From contig JAJKFL010000011.1 of assembly GCA_021186555.1 (NCBI GenBank), positions 35,410,923 through 35,474,922 of the forward strand: a stretch of DNA of 64,000 nucleotides, written 5' to 3'. Positions 45,413 through 56,632 of the stretch are shown piece after piece (the stretch's first letter is position 1; each line of letters starts with the position of its first letter). A program made the translations under genes and the position numbers. This stretch comes from Reticulitermes speratus (Eukaryota; Arthropoda; Insecta; Blattodea; Rhinotermitidae). The notes beneath the pieces were generated by a model. That model searched no databases. It was not told the DNA's origin and saw nothing but the letters and a program-made list of their open reading frames with translations.

Positions 45413-45855
45413 TAAACACAGAAAATAAAATGTACGGAGTGAATAATATTAAGTTTATAAATCTATTTTCATATTGCCCTCCCATCTACGCGTATGTCTA
45501 TCTTGTGGTCCCTTTCCTTCAGGTTCCCTCATCAAAACATGAACTGTGCATTTCGCTCTCTCCACGCGTGCCACATTTCCCGCCCATCTCATCCTCCATC
45601 TGATCGCGAAGCTCCTCGCCATGCAATCCTCCTGTTACTTCCTGCCTCTTCACCCAACCACCCTGTATGTTCCTCTCTAACGGCGCATTACCAAACTTCA
45701 CACCGACACAAAACAAGACACAACATAACTCTATATATTGCTATCCCTATGTCTCAAACACAAACAGGAACACCAAATACTGATCTGTTGTAAGGTTGCG
45801 TGATGCCTGTGTACTGTGACCAATCAGCGGTACGTGTATAGGAACAGCCATCACC
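45413..45855. other. Unassigned DNA
   Basis: No gene recognised. Confidence 0.4.
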
Positions 45856-46490
45856 TACATAGACGAATCACCTGTAACTATACCGGACACAGCCATCACC
45901 TACATAGACGAATCACCTGTACCTATACCGGACACAGCCATCACCTACATAGACGAATCACCTGTACCTATACCGGACACAGCCATCACCTACATAGACG
46001 AATCACCTGTACCTATACCGGACACAGCCATCACCTACATAGACGAATCACCTGTACCTATACCGGACACAGCCATCACCTACATAGACGAATCACCTGT
46101 AACTATGCCGGACACAGCCATCACCTACATAGACGAATCACCTGTACCTATACCGGACACAGCCATCACCTACATAGACGAATCACCTGTACCTATACCG
46201 GACACAGCCATCACTTACATAGACGAATCACCTGTACCTATACCGGACACAGCCATCACCTACATAGACGAATCACCTGTACCTATACCGGACACAGCCA
46301 TCACTTACATAGACGAATCACCTGTACCTATACCGGACACAGCCATCACTTACATAGACGAATCACCTGTACCTATACCGGACACAGCCATCACTTACAT
46401 AGACGAATCACCTGTACCTATACCGGACACAGCCATCACTTACATAGACGAATCACCTGTACCTATACCGGACACAGCCATCACTTACAA
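45856..46490. repeat. 45-bp minisatellite, 14 copies
   Basis: The unit starts TACATAGACGAATCACCTGT, with period 45 (15 codons, hence two overlapping long frames). Left units read TCACC before TACAT and most right units read TCACT, so variants are clustered. A worn unit continues at 46976-47022 beyond a hAT insertion. Confidence 0.97.
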
Positions 46491-46975
46491 CAGCGGTTCC
46501 CAAACTTTTTCGATCCGCCGCCCCCTCGGCTCCATATACACACCCACAGCGCCCCCCTACTTTTTTAAAAAAAAACATAAATGCGCTTTTGTTTCCACTT
46601 TTATTTTATATTTAAAAAATCGTTTAAATAAAATTATAAGAGTTAAACTTAATGTTTTGTGTGTTAATTAATAAATTAAAATGTGTTATATTTTTTATGA
46701 TTAACAATAATTCATCTAGCAATAGTTTATTAAACATAATATGTGCTTGAATAAGATTCATAAATTAAAATACTAAGAAATTTAGTTCATTTTTTATTTT
46801 TAACACAAAAATTACTTTATTTCAATTTTATTACAAAAATAAATGCACTACTTGTCTACTAGCGCCCCCCTGTGATAATAACAGCGCTCCCTTCCACCTC
46901 TCGTACCTATTAGCGCCCACCTCGGTAATCCCACCGCCCCCCAGGGGGCGGTACCGCCCACGTTGGGAACCATTG
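46491..46975 (-). mobile_element. hAT-like element, family A, inserted in a minisatellite
   Basis: CAGCGGTTCCCAAACTTTTT to CACGTTGGGAACCATTG, 485 bp. The flanks ACTTACAA and ATCTACAG match at five of eight positions and are both derived from the array unit. Confidence 0.92.
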
Positions 46976-47022
46976 ATCTACAGTGACGAGTCACCTGTAC
47001 CTGTACCGGACACAGCCATCAC

Positions 47023-48106
47023 CCCACAATATATAAAACACATCACGTAGCCACGTGTACAAACATCTCGATAAATCGGAAACGCCAGTCGATTGTCCCG
47101 CGAAATGTCAAACAGCAGGTAATTACACAGGTTCTGTGTCGTCTTTTTGCAGCCTACAACCGGCATTGTAGTAGCCACGACGGACAGCACCACATTACTT
47201 TAACCTGGTTGGCAACGTGCCAAGTGCATCACATTCCTTTTTCCTCTGCCCGCCCTGAATGTTGACCCTTATTATGGAAACACAACAAGACCGCAGGAAC
47301 ATCAGAACAACAGCGGAACAACTGCAGTTCCTCGAATGCAAATAAAATAAGACATAACAGGCATCTCAACCGAGCACATCCTGTAGATCCCCACCCCTCA
47401 CCCACTTATCGGGTTCGACAGCTCAGTCGGTCAGTATACACCCCGATGATAACGCATGCACATTTGTACTCGTGTGTGTGTGTGCTAATTTATGGTCCAT
47501 GTTGTACTTACGGTGCATCTAACGTCGCCTTTAAGAGGAGCAAGACTAGAGAAGAATTAAATGAAAATGACGATAAAACGACAAACGAAGTGACTGAGAA
47601 AAACACGAAAATCCTGGGGTAGGCGGCCGGTCTGCGTCGAGACTTGCACAGAGGCCTTATTGAACACAGGACACTAATCACGACACTAATACACACTGAC
47701 ACTGTCAATGGGTCCAGTTCCACGCAGCCCCCGTTTTGACGCCGTAGTTGTGTTCCTGAAAAAGCGGACGTAAATCAAAATGGACCAAATTAAAAATATC
47801 CCCATAAGAAATAATGGAACAGGTGGGGTTTAGGGGCAATCATACCGACGACAGCACGATCATATGTGGTACATGTAGATATATTATTGTATTGTTATTG
47901 TGTTACGTATATTAGTACAGAAATAAACAATTACTATTGCTAATTTATGGTCCATCAAAAAACAAAAAAGCAACCAGATGCACAATCACTATTAACAACT
48001 TTAATAGTAGTGTTACATTAAACCCGACATGTTACATAAACTATGTAGCATCTGAGCATATATGAGAAAATAATACTAAAACGTGTTCAAATAGGGTGGG
48101 GTAATG
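47023..48106. other. Unassigned DNA, 1.1 kb
   Basis: No recognisable gene or repeat. Confidence 0.35.
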
Positions 48107-48524
48107 GACCTCGGTGGACTAGTGGTTAGCGTGCTCGCCACTGGACCCTAGGTTCGCGGGTTCGATCCTGACCGACGTCGATGGATTTTTAAGGGTGATA
48201 AAAATCCGGAGCACCACTTCCTTCGGAGGGGAAGTAAAGCCGTCGGTCCCATGTCGTAGATTTACGGCATGTAAAAGAACCTTACGGGCATGAATAGAAA
48301 TGTTTCGTAAGCAAAATTCAAAGCCTCCATTTCTCACCCAAGTCTCCTGACTGCCTGCCAGATGGCTCTGGCCGACACATCAGGATCGATAGAACACTAG
48401 CGCGGCCAGCTGACCAGTCACCAACTGCCATGAATGCGCACGACTTAGTAACCTCGAACAGAGGAGGCCCGGGCCCATATAGGGCTGTTGAGCCATGGTT
48501 ATTATTATTATTATTATTATTATT
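48107..48524 (+). repeat. tRNA-derived SINE, family E
   Basis: Head GACTAGTGGTTAGCGTGCTC and GGGTTCGATCCTG. The tail is GAGGAGGCCCGGGCCCATAT, GGGCTGTTGAGCCAT, then (ATT)n. The microsatellite tail is seen on three family E copies. Confidence 0.93.
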
Positions 48525-48748
48525 ATGGACTTATCTCTCAAGATCGGGACAAGAGGCGATTCCATCAACGGCGGAGAATTCACTACATAAGTGAATATCA
48601 GCTCCAAAAAAGACGGTCACCCTCCACACAGTTCGTTCACTGTGTTAGGTACATTCTAGTCACAACCGAGTTACAACTTAAGTCCAGCAATCTACAGCAA
48701 CATGTCAACAAAACTTAAACAACTCAAATAACGTCATTTTCACCGTGC
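48525..48748. other. Short spacer, probable Penelope-like flank
   Basis: TTTTCACCGTGCATTTTGAT at its end matches the TTCACCGTGCA phrase seen beside modules at 52164 and 53790. Confidence 0.35.
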
Positions 48749-48762
48749 ATTTTGATTCAATT

Positions 48763-49162
48763 GTCGACCTCGATGGACTAGTGGTTAGCGTGCTCGCCAC
48801 TGGACCCAAGGTTCGCGGGTTCGATGGTTTTTTAAGGGTGATAAAAAACCGGAGCACAACTTCCTTCGGAGGGGAAGTAAAGCAGTCGGTCCCATGTCGT
48901 AGATTTACGGCATGTAAAAGAACCTTACGGGCATCAATAAAAATGTTGCGTAAGCAAAATTGCCTCCATTTCTCGCCCAAGTCTCCTGACTGCCTGCCAG
49001 ATGGCTCTGGCAGGCACATCAGGATCGATAGAACAGTAAGCGCGGCCAGTTGACCAGTCACCAACTGCCACGAATGCGCACGACTTAGTAACATCGAAAA
49101 GAGGAGGCAAGAGGAGGCCCGGGCCCATATAGGGCTGTTGAGCCATGGTTATTATTATTATT
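48763..49162 (+). repeat. tRNA-derived SINE, family E, with 14-bp duplication
   Basis: Flanked by ATTTTGATTCAATT at 48749-48762 and 49163-49176, perfect. The body lacks a short stretch after GGTTCGATGG relative to 48107. It ends in (ATT)n. Confidence 0.95.
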
Positions 49163-49234
49163 ATTTTGATTCAATTAGCAGTATTACGACCAAATAACAT
49201 AAATACAAAAAGTACGTACATTTGTTGGTTACAA

Positions 49235-49400
49235 TAATACTAACTTAAATAACATTCGCAACTACAAATTCCAACCGCTTTAACATAAAAAAACACTGCC
49301 TTTTGTGCACACAGAAGTATCTTTTGCGATGAACATAACTGATCATTTCCCTAGGGGCTCTAATGTAGACCCCCAGTGTGTTCACTGTGCGACACCCACG
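49235..49400 (+). repeat. Diverged TTAA-type MITE fragment
   Basis: CAACTACAAATTCCAACC, GTGCACACAGAAGTATC and CCCCAGTGTGTTCACTGTGC follow the family order at low identity. Confidence 0.5.
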
Positions 49401-49415
49401 TCGTCATATATCATA

Positions 49416-49794
49416 ATAATAATAATAATAATAATAATAATATAATAACCATGGCTCTTTTCGAGGTTACTAAGTCGTGCGCATTCGTGGCAGTTGGTGA
49501 CTGGTCAACTGGCCGCGCTACTGTTTCTATCGATCCTGATGTGCCCGCCAGAGCCATCTGGCAGGCAGTCAGGAGACTTGGGTGAGAAATGGAGGCAATT
49601 TGGCTTACGCAACATTTTTATTCATGCCCGTAAGGTTCTTTTACATGCCGTAAATCTACGACATGGGACCGACGGCTTTACTTCCCCTCCGAAGGAAGTG
49701 GTGCTCCGGATTTTTATCACCTCGGTCGGGATCGAACAAGCGAACCTTGGGTCCAGTGGCGAGCACGCTAACCACTAGTCCACCGAGGTCGACT
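49416..49794 (-). repeat. tRNA-derived SINE, family E, with 14-bp duplication
   Basis: Reversed. The (TAA)n tail is at the left. Perfect duplication CGTCATATATCATA at 49402-49415 and 49795-49808. Confidence 0.95.
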
Positions 49795-49808
49795 CGTCAT
49801 ATATCATA

Positions 49809-50692
49809 TTTCATATAAATTACCTTTTTATTTATTCCTGCTGCAAATCCGTGATCCGTTTAGCTGTGTCTGGTCGATTTTTGTTTTGCTGTTTGCGATT
49901 CAAAACACGCGCTGGCAGAATGACACGACCTTGTCATTACGAATTCATTCTGTTTCCATCAGCTAAACAAAACAAAAAAAAACACACACACACACACAAA
50001 AACTCCACACGCACACAGCCTTTTATCGACATACAAATGCTGCTTACTCAAGGATTATAAAAAGCAAACCCAATTACTAAATATGAACACACTGTCAATT
50101 ACAGATCTGACGAGCAACCCCTACATCACGGTTCACGGCGTCGATATACAGCCTCCACTTCTCCAGTCACGTTCCCCATCACTTCTATTATTCCTTTTCC
50201 TCTTCCTCTCATTTCACGCCAATACTGGCTGTCACATAATGGCTTCTCACTCCAGGGAGTCCACACACATTTCTTCTCAAAGTTGTTACGTTACGTCACC
50301 CTATCAGCTGATTACGTAAGCCACAACACTGCAGTGGGTGGATGCTGATGGGGACTCCACAGATGGTTGATTGCACTGGGTCAAGTTCAAGGTCACATGG
50401 GAAAGTTGGACAATGCCTTGTAGAAAGCAGTCTACGAGTGCAATTATGTAAATGTCTGCATTGCCACGACCTTCTGACATGTCTCAGTGGAATATGACAA
50501 GTCATGACGGATTGGCGACACCGATTACGTCTGTGGTTGCAATGGATACGTAGTTCGGCTGGCTTTTCAGTAGAACTTTGGCGTGGTACGAGTTCAACGA
50601 CCGATGTGGCAACGTCACAGGCGACACCCGGACAGACCGTCGAAGGACGGACATGCCCATTAAGCCGTTTCTATTTTTTACCTCGTAATAAC
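49809..50692. other. Unassigned DNA
   Basis: A (CA)n tract at about 49981-49998. No gene recognised. Confidence 0.4.
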
Positions 50693-50700
50693 GCCTAATA

Positions 50701-50968
50701 GCCGATCCCAGTGGCCGTGCGGTCTAAGGCGTGGGTCTGCGGCCGCTCGCTTGCTGGGATTGTGGGTTCGAATCCCGCCGAGGGCATTGATATCTGTCTG
50801 TTGCGAGTGTTGTGTGTTGTCAGGTAGAGGTCTCTGCGTCGGGCTGATCACTCGTCCAGAGGAGTCCTACCGACTGTGGTGTGTCTGAGTGTGATCATGA
50901 AACCTCGACGAAACGAGGAGGCCCTGCCCATATAGAGCTGTCGAGCCATAGAAGAAGAAGAAGAAAAA
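50701..50968 (+). repeat. tRNA-derived SINE, family A
   Basis: Full length with a perfect 8-bp duplication GCCTAATA (50693-50700 and 50969-50976). The tail GAGGAGGCCCTGCCCATATA is closest to the family E tail. Confidence 0.95.
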
Positions 50969-50976
50969 GCCTAATA

Positions 50977-51443
50977 ATTGTGAAGAGCTTGGAACGGAGC
51001 AGTCGCGGCAAAATGCGAGGTATTTACAGGGACTGAGAAAAACCATGACAATTCTCTCAGGTGACGTTGTATTCCAACTCACCAGGCGTCTCTCTCATAA
51101 AATCTAGCATTGCGACAAAACGAGAATTTAAAAACGAAATGTCCCCAAAAGAATTTCCAGTTGCCAGGCTTCATTCAAAACAGTGTAATTTGTTCACCGT
51201 CACACAAACACACACAACACACACACATCCGGCTCATCAGTAACAATATTACTCACAATGTCTCCTACGCGGTTACATTATCCCCACAGGGAACGGTCCT
51301 ATATGCAAAATTAATTAAAGGATGTCGGATGTCAATAATTCCTCGTGACAGTAACATACGGGATTCTGGTTACCCCATTAATCACAGGCCTAACCGATCA
51401 AATCCAAATGCCATTACATTTATTACCACACGTCGCAAAACCC
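50977..51443. other. Unassigned DNA
   Basis: No recognisable gene or repeat. Confidence 0.4.
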
Positions 51444-51451
51444 AGCAATGT

Positions 51452-51710
51452 TTTTTTTTGTATGGCTCGACAGCCCCTTGGGGGCCCAGGCCGCCTCATT
51501 TTCAAGGCTTCACGATCACACTTTAGACACACCACAGTCGGTAGGACTCCTCTGGACAAGGGACCAGCTCGTCGCAGAGACCTCCACCTGACAACACACA
51601 ACACTCACAAGAGACAGACATCCATGCCCCCGGTGGGATTCGAACCCACAATCCCCGTAAGCGAGCGGCCGAAAACCCACGCCTTAGACCGCACGGCCAC
51701 TGGGATCGGC
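51452..51710 (-). repeat. tRNA-derived SINE, family A
   Basis: Reversed, full length, with 8-bp duplication AGCAATGT at 51444-51451 and 51711-51718. Confidence 0.95.
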
Positions 51711-51718
51711 AGCAATGT

Positions 51719-52204
51719 GTATTAGGATATTCAAATGCTCCCAGCACTCAAGACTCTCCAGGTTGTACACATCAAGATGGCTGCCTCAGACGCCACTTAA
51801 CCTCAGAGCTCACTCAAATTATCACGGAGTACTTGTCTAATGACGTCACGGGTAAGGACGGCCTCTCAGGCGAGTCAAGGCGGGTGCCTGTCGAGGGTAA
51901 AAAGCAACAGAGAAACTCGAGCAAAGTACTTCCCTTTGTCCCGTCTACTAAATCAGACATTTCGTTTCTGTTTCCATTCCAAGCAGCACAACTACCAACA
52001 TAACAGCACGAAGTTTATCATATCCGTGAGATCTGGGGTTATCAACCCGGCGTTAGCTGCGTTAATGTCACGACTGAAAACAAGTGGGGGGGGGGGGGGG
52101 TCAGACGGACGGGACATGTGGTACGTATGACAACAGAAATGCATACAGAGTTTATATTAGTCTCACCGTGCATTGTTTAACAATTCACTGTCCACAACCC
52201 AACT
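51719..52204. other. Unassigned DNA with a G15 run
   Basis: G run at 52086-52100. TCTCACCGTGCATTG near 52162 is a Penelope-like flank phrase. No gene recognised. Confidence 0.4.
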
Positions 52205-52296
52205 AAATGCACTATTTCACTTTCACTTCTCTTTATTTACAAATTCACCTCTACATATGTTTCGGTCCCCTTAAAGACCATCATCAGGGGGTAAGA
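52205..52296 (-). ncRNA. Hammerhead-ribozyme-like motif, left of inverted pair
   Basis: Minus strand: ACCCC, CTGATGA (complement 52281-52287), T, GGTC...GACC, GAAA, C-ATAT-G, UA, GAGGTG. Helix I pairs at five of six positions, including a U-G wobble. A GTGCATTTAGTTGG box lies about 39 nt downstream (complement near 52200-52213). Confidence 0.65.
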
Positions 52297-52410
52297 AATT
52301 ACGTTCAATCTACACACATATGCATTCAATCTGCGATCACAATCAGTTTAGTTAACTGTATGTAGGGTTTAATCATGTTTTAAGTTAAAATGTTTACATT
52401 TTAACTATTT

Positions 52411-52705
52411 TTAACTAAAAGTGATTGTGATAAACATTTTAACTTAAAATTTTTTAACTAAAACTGATTGTGATAAACATTTTAACTTAAAATTTTTAAC
52501 TAAAAGTGATTATGATAAACATTTTAACTTAAAATTTTTAACTAAAACTGATTGTGATAAACATTTTAACTTAAAATTTTTAACTAAAACTGATTGTGAT
52601 AAACATTTTAACTTAAAATTTTTAACTAAAAGTGATTATGATAAACATTTTAACTTAAAATTTTTAACTAAAACTGATTGTGATAAACATTTTAACTTAA
52701 ATAAT
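52411..52705. repeat. 42-bp AT-rich tandem repeat, about 7 copies
   Basis: The unit contains ACATTTTAACTTAAAATTTT and CTGATTGTGATAA, period 42 (52519 to 52561). It fills the spacer between the two inverted hammerhead motifs. Confidence 0.93.
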
Positions 52706-52784
52706 GATTAAAACCTACATACAGATTAACTAAACAGATTGTGATCGCAGATTGAAAGCATATGGGTGTAGATTAAACGTAATT

Positions 52785-52885
52785 TTGTACCCCCTGATGA
52801 TGGTCTTTAAGGGGACCGAAACATATGTAGGGGTGAACTTGTAAATAAAGAGAAGTGACAGTAAAAAAGTGTATTTAGTTAGTTC
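52785..52885 (+). ncRNA. Hammerhead-ribozyme-like motif, best copy
   Basis: Helix I 5' strand TACCCC (52788-52793). Core CTGATGA (52794-52800), extra T, helix II GGTC (52802-52805) with GACC (52814-52817) extended by wobble pairs. GAAA (52818-52821), helix III A-U and C-G closing ATAT, U52828-A52829. Helix I 3' strand GGGGTG (52830-52835) pairs with four G-C, one A-U and one wobble. All core bases required by the family are present. The extra T before helix II is the one departure. Predicted cleavage follows A52829. The downstream box GTGTATTTAGTTAG starts near 52869. Confidence 0.72.
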
Positions 52886-53565
52886 GTGAACACAGAAATG
52901 CATACAGAGTTTGGAAAGCAAAACCAGAAGAAGTGACATCACATACACCTGCACGGTTACAAACATCCTCGTCTGACATACAGCGTGTCATTATAAAATT
53001 ATACACGAAGAGCACACAGAAGTAGACAGACGACAGCGGAAACCGCGGTTCAGACACCGACAGGTTTTCATGTCAACAAGGACGGCTAAGTCTATTATTA
53101 CGCTCATTTGTGTCAAACTGTCCGACTGGTGGACATGAGCCGCCAGTATGCGTCCCGACGACTGTGAACTGCATGAGACAACAACATTTTTTACACAAAC
53201 CAGAGTCAATCACTAACAAACACAGGCTGCAAATTAATAATCCGTGCCACTGTGATTCCTACAGCTATTTAACGACACCCAAAATGACAGGCACTGACAA
53301 CTTTCTGCCCTACCTCAGTCCACTTCGAATGCGACCACGTGGTGCCGACGCGCTTACTTCAAATCCCGAGCAAACCATCAACGCACCGTCGCCATGTTTG
53401 TTCACTGACAATAATGTGTGTGCAAGTGAGGCGAATACAACAAAACAGCTTAGTCTGCACAGTAACCAGGCTACTCGCTGGATATCCAATAAACCACGAC
53501 CAGATTCCACCTACAGACAAAAGACTTTCCTCTTCTTCCAAGTGAACAGATCGATCCATCGATCC
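52886..53565. other. Unassigned DNA
   Basis: Several overlapping short frames without domains at 53110-53568. Nothing recognised. Confidence 0.35.
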
Positions 53566-53690
53566 TAGGGCCTACTTATTAAATGGGTACGGAGGTTCTT
53601 CCCTTCAGGGTAAAGCGGCCAGGGCGTGAAGATCACCACTCCCATCTATTGCAGAGGTTAACAATGAGTGGAGCTATACCTCCAACACAC
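53566..53690 (+). repeat. SINE family B fragment
   Basis: AATGGGTACGGAGGTTC, GGTAAAGCGGCCAGGGCGTG and GAGTGGAGCTATACCTCC keep family order. The head and 5' body are missing. Confidence 0.75.
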
Positions 53691-53820
53691 GGACGATTAC
53701 ACGAGCCAGAGGTGACAACCCCCCCCCCCCAAAAAAAAAATGTAAAAATATGGTTAGACATTCCATTCAACAACTCTTTAAACAAACTTTATTCTATTTT
53801 CACCGTGCATTTTTCGAATA

Positions 53821-53909
53821 TAGACAGTGTTTTACACCAACTAATTGCACTTGTTATAAAAACACTAACATATGTTAGTGTTTTTACAGTCGATGTAAAA
53901 CACTGTCTA
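53821..53909. repeat. Nested palindromes
   Basis: An outer inverted repeat TAGACAGTGTTTTACA / TGTAAAACACTGTCTA (53821-53836, 53894-53909) encloses a perfect 28-bp palindrome centred on ACTAACATATGTTAGT (53858-53885). TTCACCGTGCATTT just upstream suggests membership in the Penelope-like set. Confidence 0.8.
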
Positions 53910-54051
53910 CACTCTTTAAACAGCTATTCTGTGCCAGATATGAATGTCACGTTTATTGTACAGTGCTGCAATCTAGTAACATTTTCTGTAACATAAATTG
54001 AATGGTATTTCTCCGCAAGCCACGAATTACATTATTATGTAGCTGTTTAGT

Positions 54052-54309
54052 TTTTTTTTTTTGTAGTGAAGGGCCCCGCAGCAGATGCTACAGACGCACC
54101 GCAGCCTTGAGGCTTCCTGTGCAACCCTGTGATGAAGATGATTAGTTTTTTCCCCCGTGTAATGGAGCACCGGTGGAATGAAACTGACAGGAAAAAACCT
54201 GTCCCAGCGCCACTCTGTCCACCACAAATCGACATGGACCGACCCGGGCTCGAACCCGGGCCTACGCGGTGAGAGGCCGGCGACTAACCGCGTGAGCCAC
54301 GGAACGGCC
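54052..54309 (-). repeat. tRNA-derived SINE, family D
   Basis: Reversed. Head GGGCTCGAACCCGGGCC and GCGACTAACCGCGTGAGCCA. The tail is next to a T run at 54050. Confidence 0.92.
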
Positions 54310-55134
54310 AGCAAGGTTATTTACCCTCTGGCTAGCGGCACTTCACATTCGTTCGTGGCGTGTGCACTGGGACAGCTTTACAGAATAACACAAAGCGCCA
54401 CACTAACAGACATGCAGCACCACGACTAAATCGAAAATAAGTTTTCGGCTAGGAAAGCCCGCGATTTACTTAATTCCAAACACTGAGCATCACACGACGC
54501 AGGAAACTCGCCCAGCACAAACATTTGCACCTCCCTGACGTAACCACAAACCAGCGTGTGTGTACTTCCTGGTGCCGCCTTATCTCCGGCCAGCATCAAT
54601 GCACATAAGATAAAGATTTTAAACATCCAAACATCACTCCAGACAGCCTGACACATCTCATCCACTCCACAAAGCTAAGGTCAACGACAGCACAACACTA
54701 TCGCCTGCATCAGACGCACTGCGTACAACTTTGACGGCGACATGTCCCGTCAAAACGTTATCAGCCGTCCATTATCTGGTCAGGTCGACGTAAATGTGAC
54801 TAGCTATGAGATAGACCACCGGGGTTCGAACCCATAAAAGTGGGATGGCGAATCACTGGCTCCGATGCCAAGATTGTGACCGGCTGGCACATGCAACCGC
54901 AGGTTTCCGTGAAGCCCCGACGTTCGTGATTAAGTGGGACCGCTAAAAAGTCACGAACGTCGGAATACAACGCCAGTGTAAGACGGCTACGTATCTGGGT
55001 TCCAGGACTTACGAAATACCAACAATAAAAATATAAAAAAACCTCAAAAGCATAAGATATAAAAATCTACCTTTGGTAACACTTTTTGGCAGCATAAAAT
55101 ACATTAAATGAGGCAGTCTCAACTCATAAAGCAA
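54310..55134. other. Unassigned DNA
   Basis: ACGTTCGTGA/TCACGAACGT near 54920-54960 is an inverted pair. No gene recognised. Confidence 0.4.
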
Positions 55135-55144
55135 GAAAGCAATG

Positions 55145-55386
55145 TAATTTTTCACTGACATAATCCTTCCGGTCGCACTATGGCCCTGAGGTCGACTCAG
55201 CCTCTAACAGAAATGAGTACCGGGAATATTTCCTGGGGGGGGGGGGGGGGGGGGGAGGCGGCCGTGCGTAGGGAAGACAACCTTACCACCTTCATGTGCC
55301 AACTGTCTAGAAATCTGGAGCCTCAACCTGCTGGAACCCTAACGGCCTGTCTAGGTCTGTAATTGGATTGCTTCACCTGCTTTTAC
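55145..55386 (+). repeat. SINE family C, 5'-truncated, with duplication
   Basis: Starts at ATTTTTCACTGACATAATCC, after the tRNA-like head. The 10-bp duplication GAAAGCAATG flanks it (55135-55144, 55387-55396). Contains a long G run near 55236-55254. Confidence 0.9.
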
Positions 55387-55396
55387 GAAAGCAATG

Positions 55397-56180
55397 AAGC
55401 TCGGCTCCCACTCGACGGATTTTCATTAAATCTGATATTTGAGTAATTTTATCGAAAATCTGTCTACAAAATTGAAGTTTGATCAAATTATGATAAGAAT
55501 AACGCGTGCTTTACAAAAGGTACAGCACACATTTATGATATATCTCGCTTAATTCTTCTTTGGATGGGAAATGTACCCGACAAAAGTTGTACAGAAAATC
55601 AAAACACATTTTATGTTCAATAACTTTTTTTCCGAAAATAGTGGCGTTTATGAGATAATGTGAAAAAATACGGTACAGACTGACAGGCCACAGGTAACAA
55701 TATAATACGGGCATGCGCTTTGCATGCCGGATAAGTAAGGCTACAGACACACACTCATATGTAATACTTATTGCTTTTCCACGGCAACAATGGTTACGCG
55801 AACGCGCCTCGATGCTACGTTATACGTACATTGCCCGTCTTGTTGTATATCGAACAGCGACAAGTACGGCTACTCGTACAAAGATTACACCAAGACAACA
55901 TAACGGTGTATTGCCTGGTGTATTTCGAAAGTGAAATCAGCAACGAAACGCACTGACTGCTCGTCGAGTTATGAGATCGCATGCAACCGTGAGTCATTTC
56001 GTTCACGAAAACTGACGCCTAGATCCACCATTACTAACACTGCAATGCTTAAACTGCGCAGACAACTGACCACGTCATATCAATCAGTTCGACGTTACCC
56101 GCTAAAGTCCAGGTACTATGTCACCACTGCTTAACATAGAACCTACTTCCCCACAGGTATTTAATGTTCCATAAGAATCT
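55397..56180. other. Unassigned DNA
   Basis: No recognisable gene or repeat. Confidence 0.4.
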
Positions 56181-56632
56181 GGCACGATAGCTCAGCGGTA
56201 TAGCAACGACGGCTGGACGTCGGATCGAATAACGATTCACTGCAGTTCAGGACGTGGGTCTCCCTCGCTTACATGGTAGTGGTTCTATTCCCGCCGGCCT
56301 GGGTTTGTGGTATCGTTGTAACGCCACCATGAACTAAGTGCCATGAAGGCGAAAGAGGTTATACAGCAAAAGGGTGAGGGACCGGGAATTAAAAAAAAAA
56401 AAAAATACCGGTGGGGCGAGATTTTTTGCACCCGTCAGGACCGGCCCTGGGGCCTACCCAGCCTCCTATACAATGGGTACCGGGTCTCTTTCCCTGGGGT
56501 AAAGCGGCTGGGGCGTGGAGTTGACCACCCACCCCATCTAGTGCCGGGTTAAAGAAAGGGTAGAGCTATACCTCTACTCCCCCTCTGGGCCTTCGTGGCT
56601 TGTTCCAGGGAGAACTTTACCTTTACCATAAG
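56181..56632 (+). repeat. SINE family B interrupted by another tRNA-like element
   Basis: The head GGCACGATAGCTCAGCGG..GGATCGAAT breaks at about 56230 and resumes at about 56410 with GGTGGGGCGAGATTTT. The insert ends in poly(A) (56391-56404) and has its own B-box-like GGTTCTATTCCCGCC, so it is itself SINE-like. Confidence 0.8.

Noticed and set aside
50701-50790. Genuine tRNA-Leu gene
   Set aside because: The tRNA-like part runs straight into the SINE body found in all family A copies and is flanked by a target duplication. The same reasoning applies to the other tRNA-like heads.
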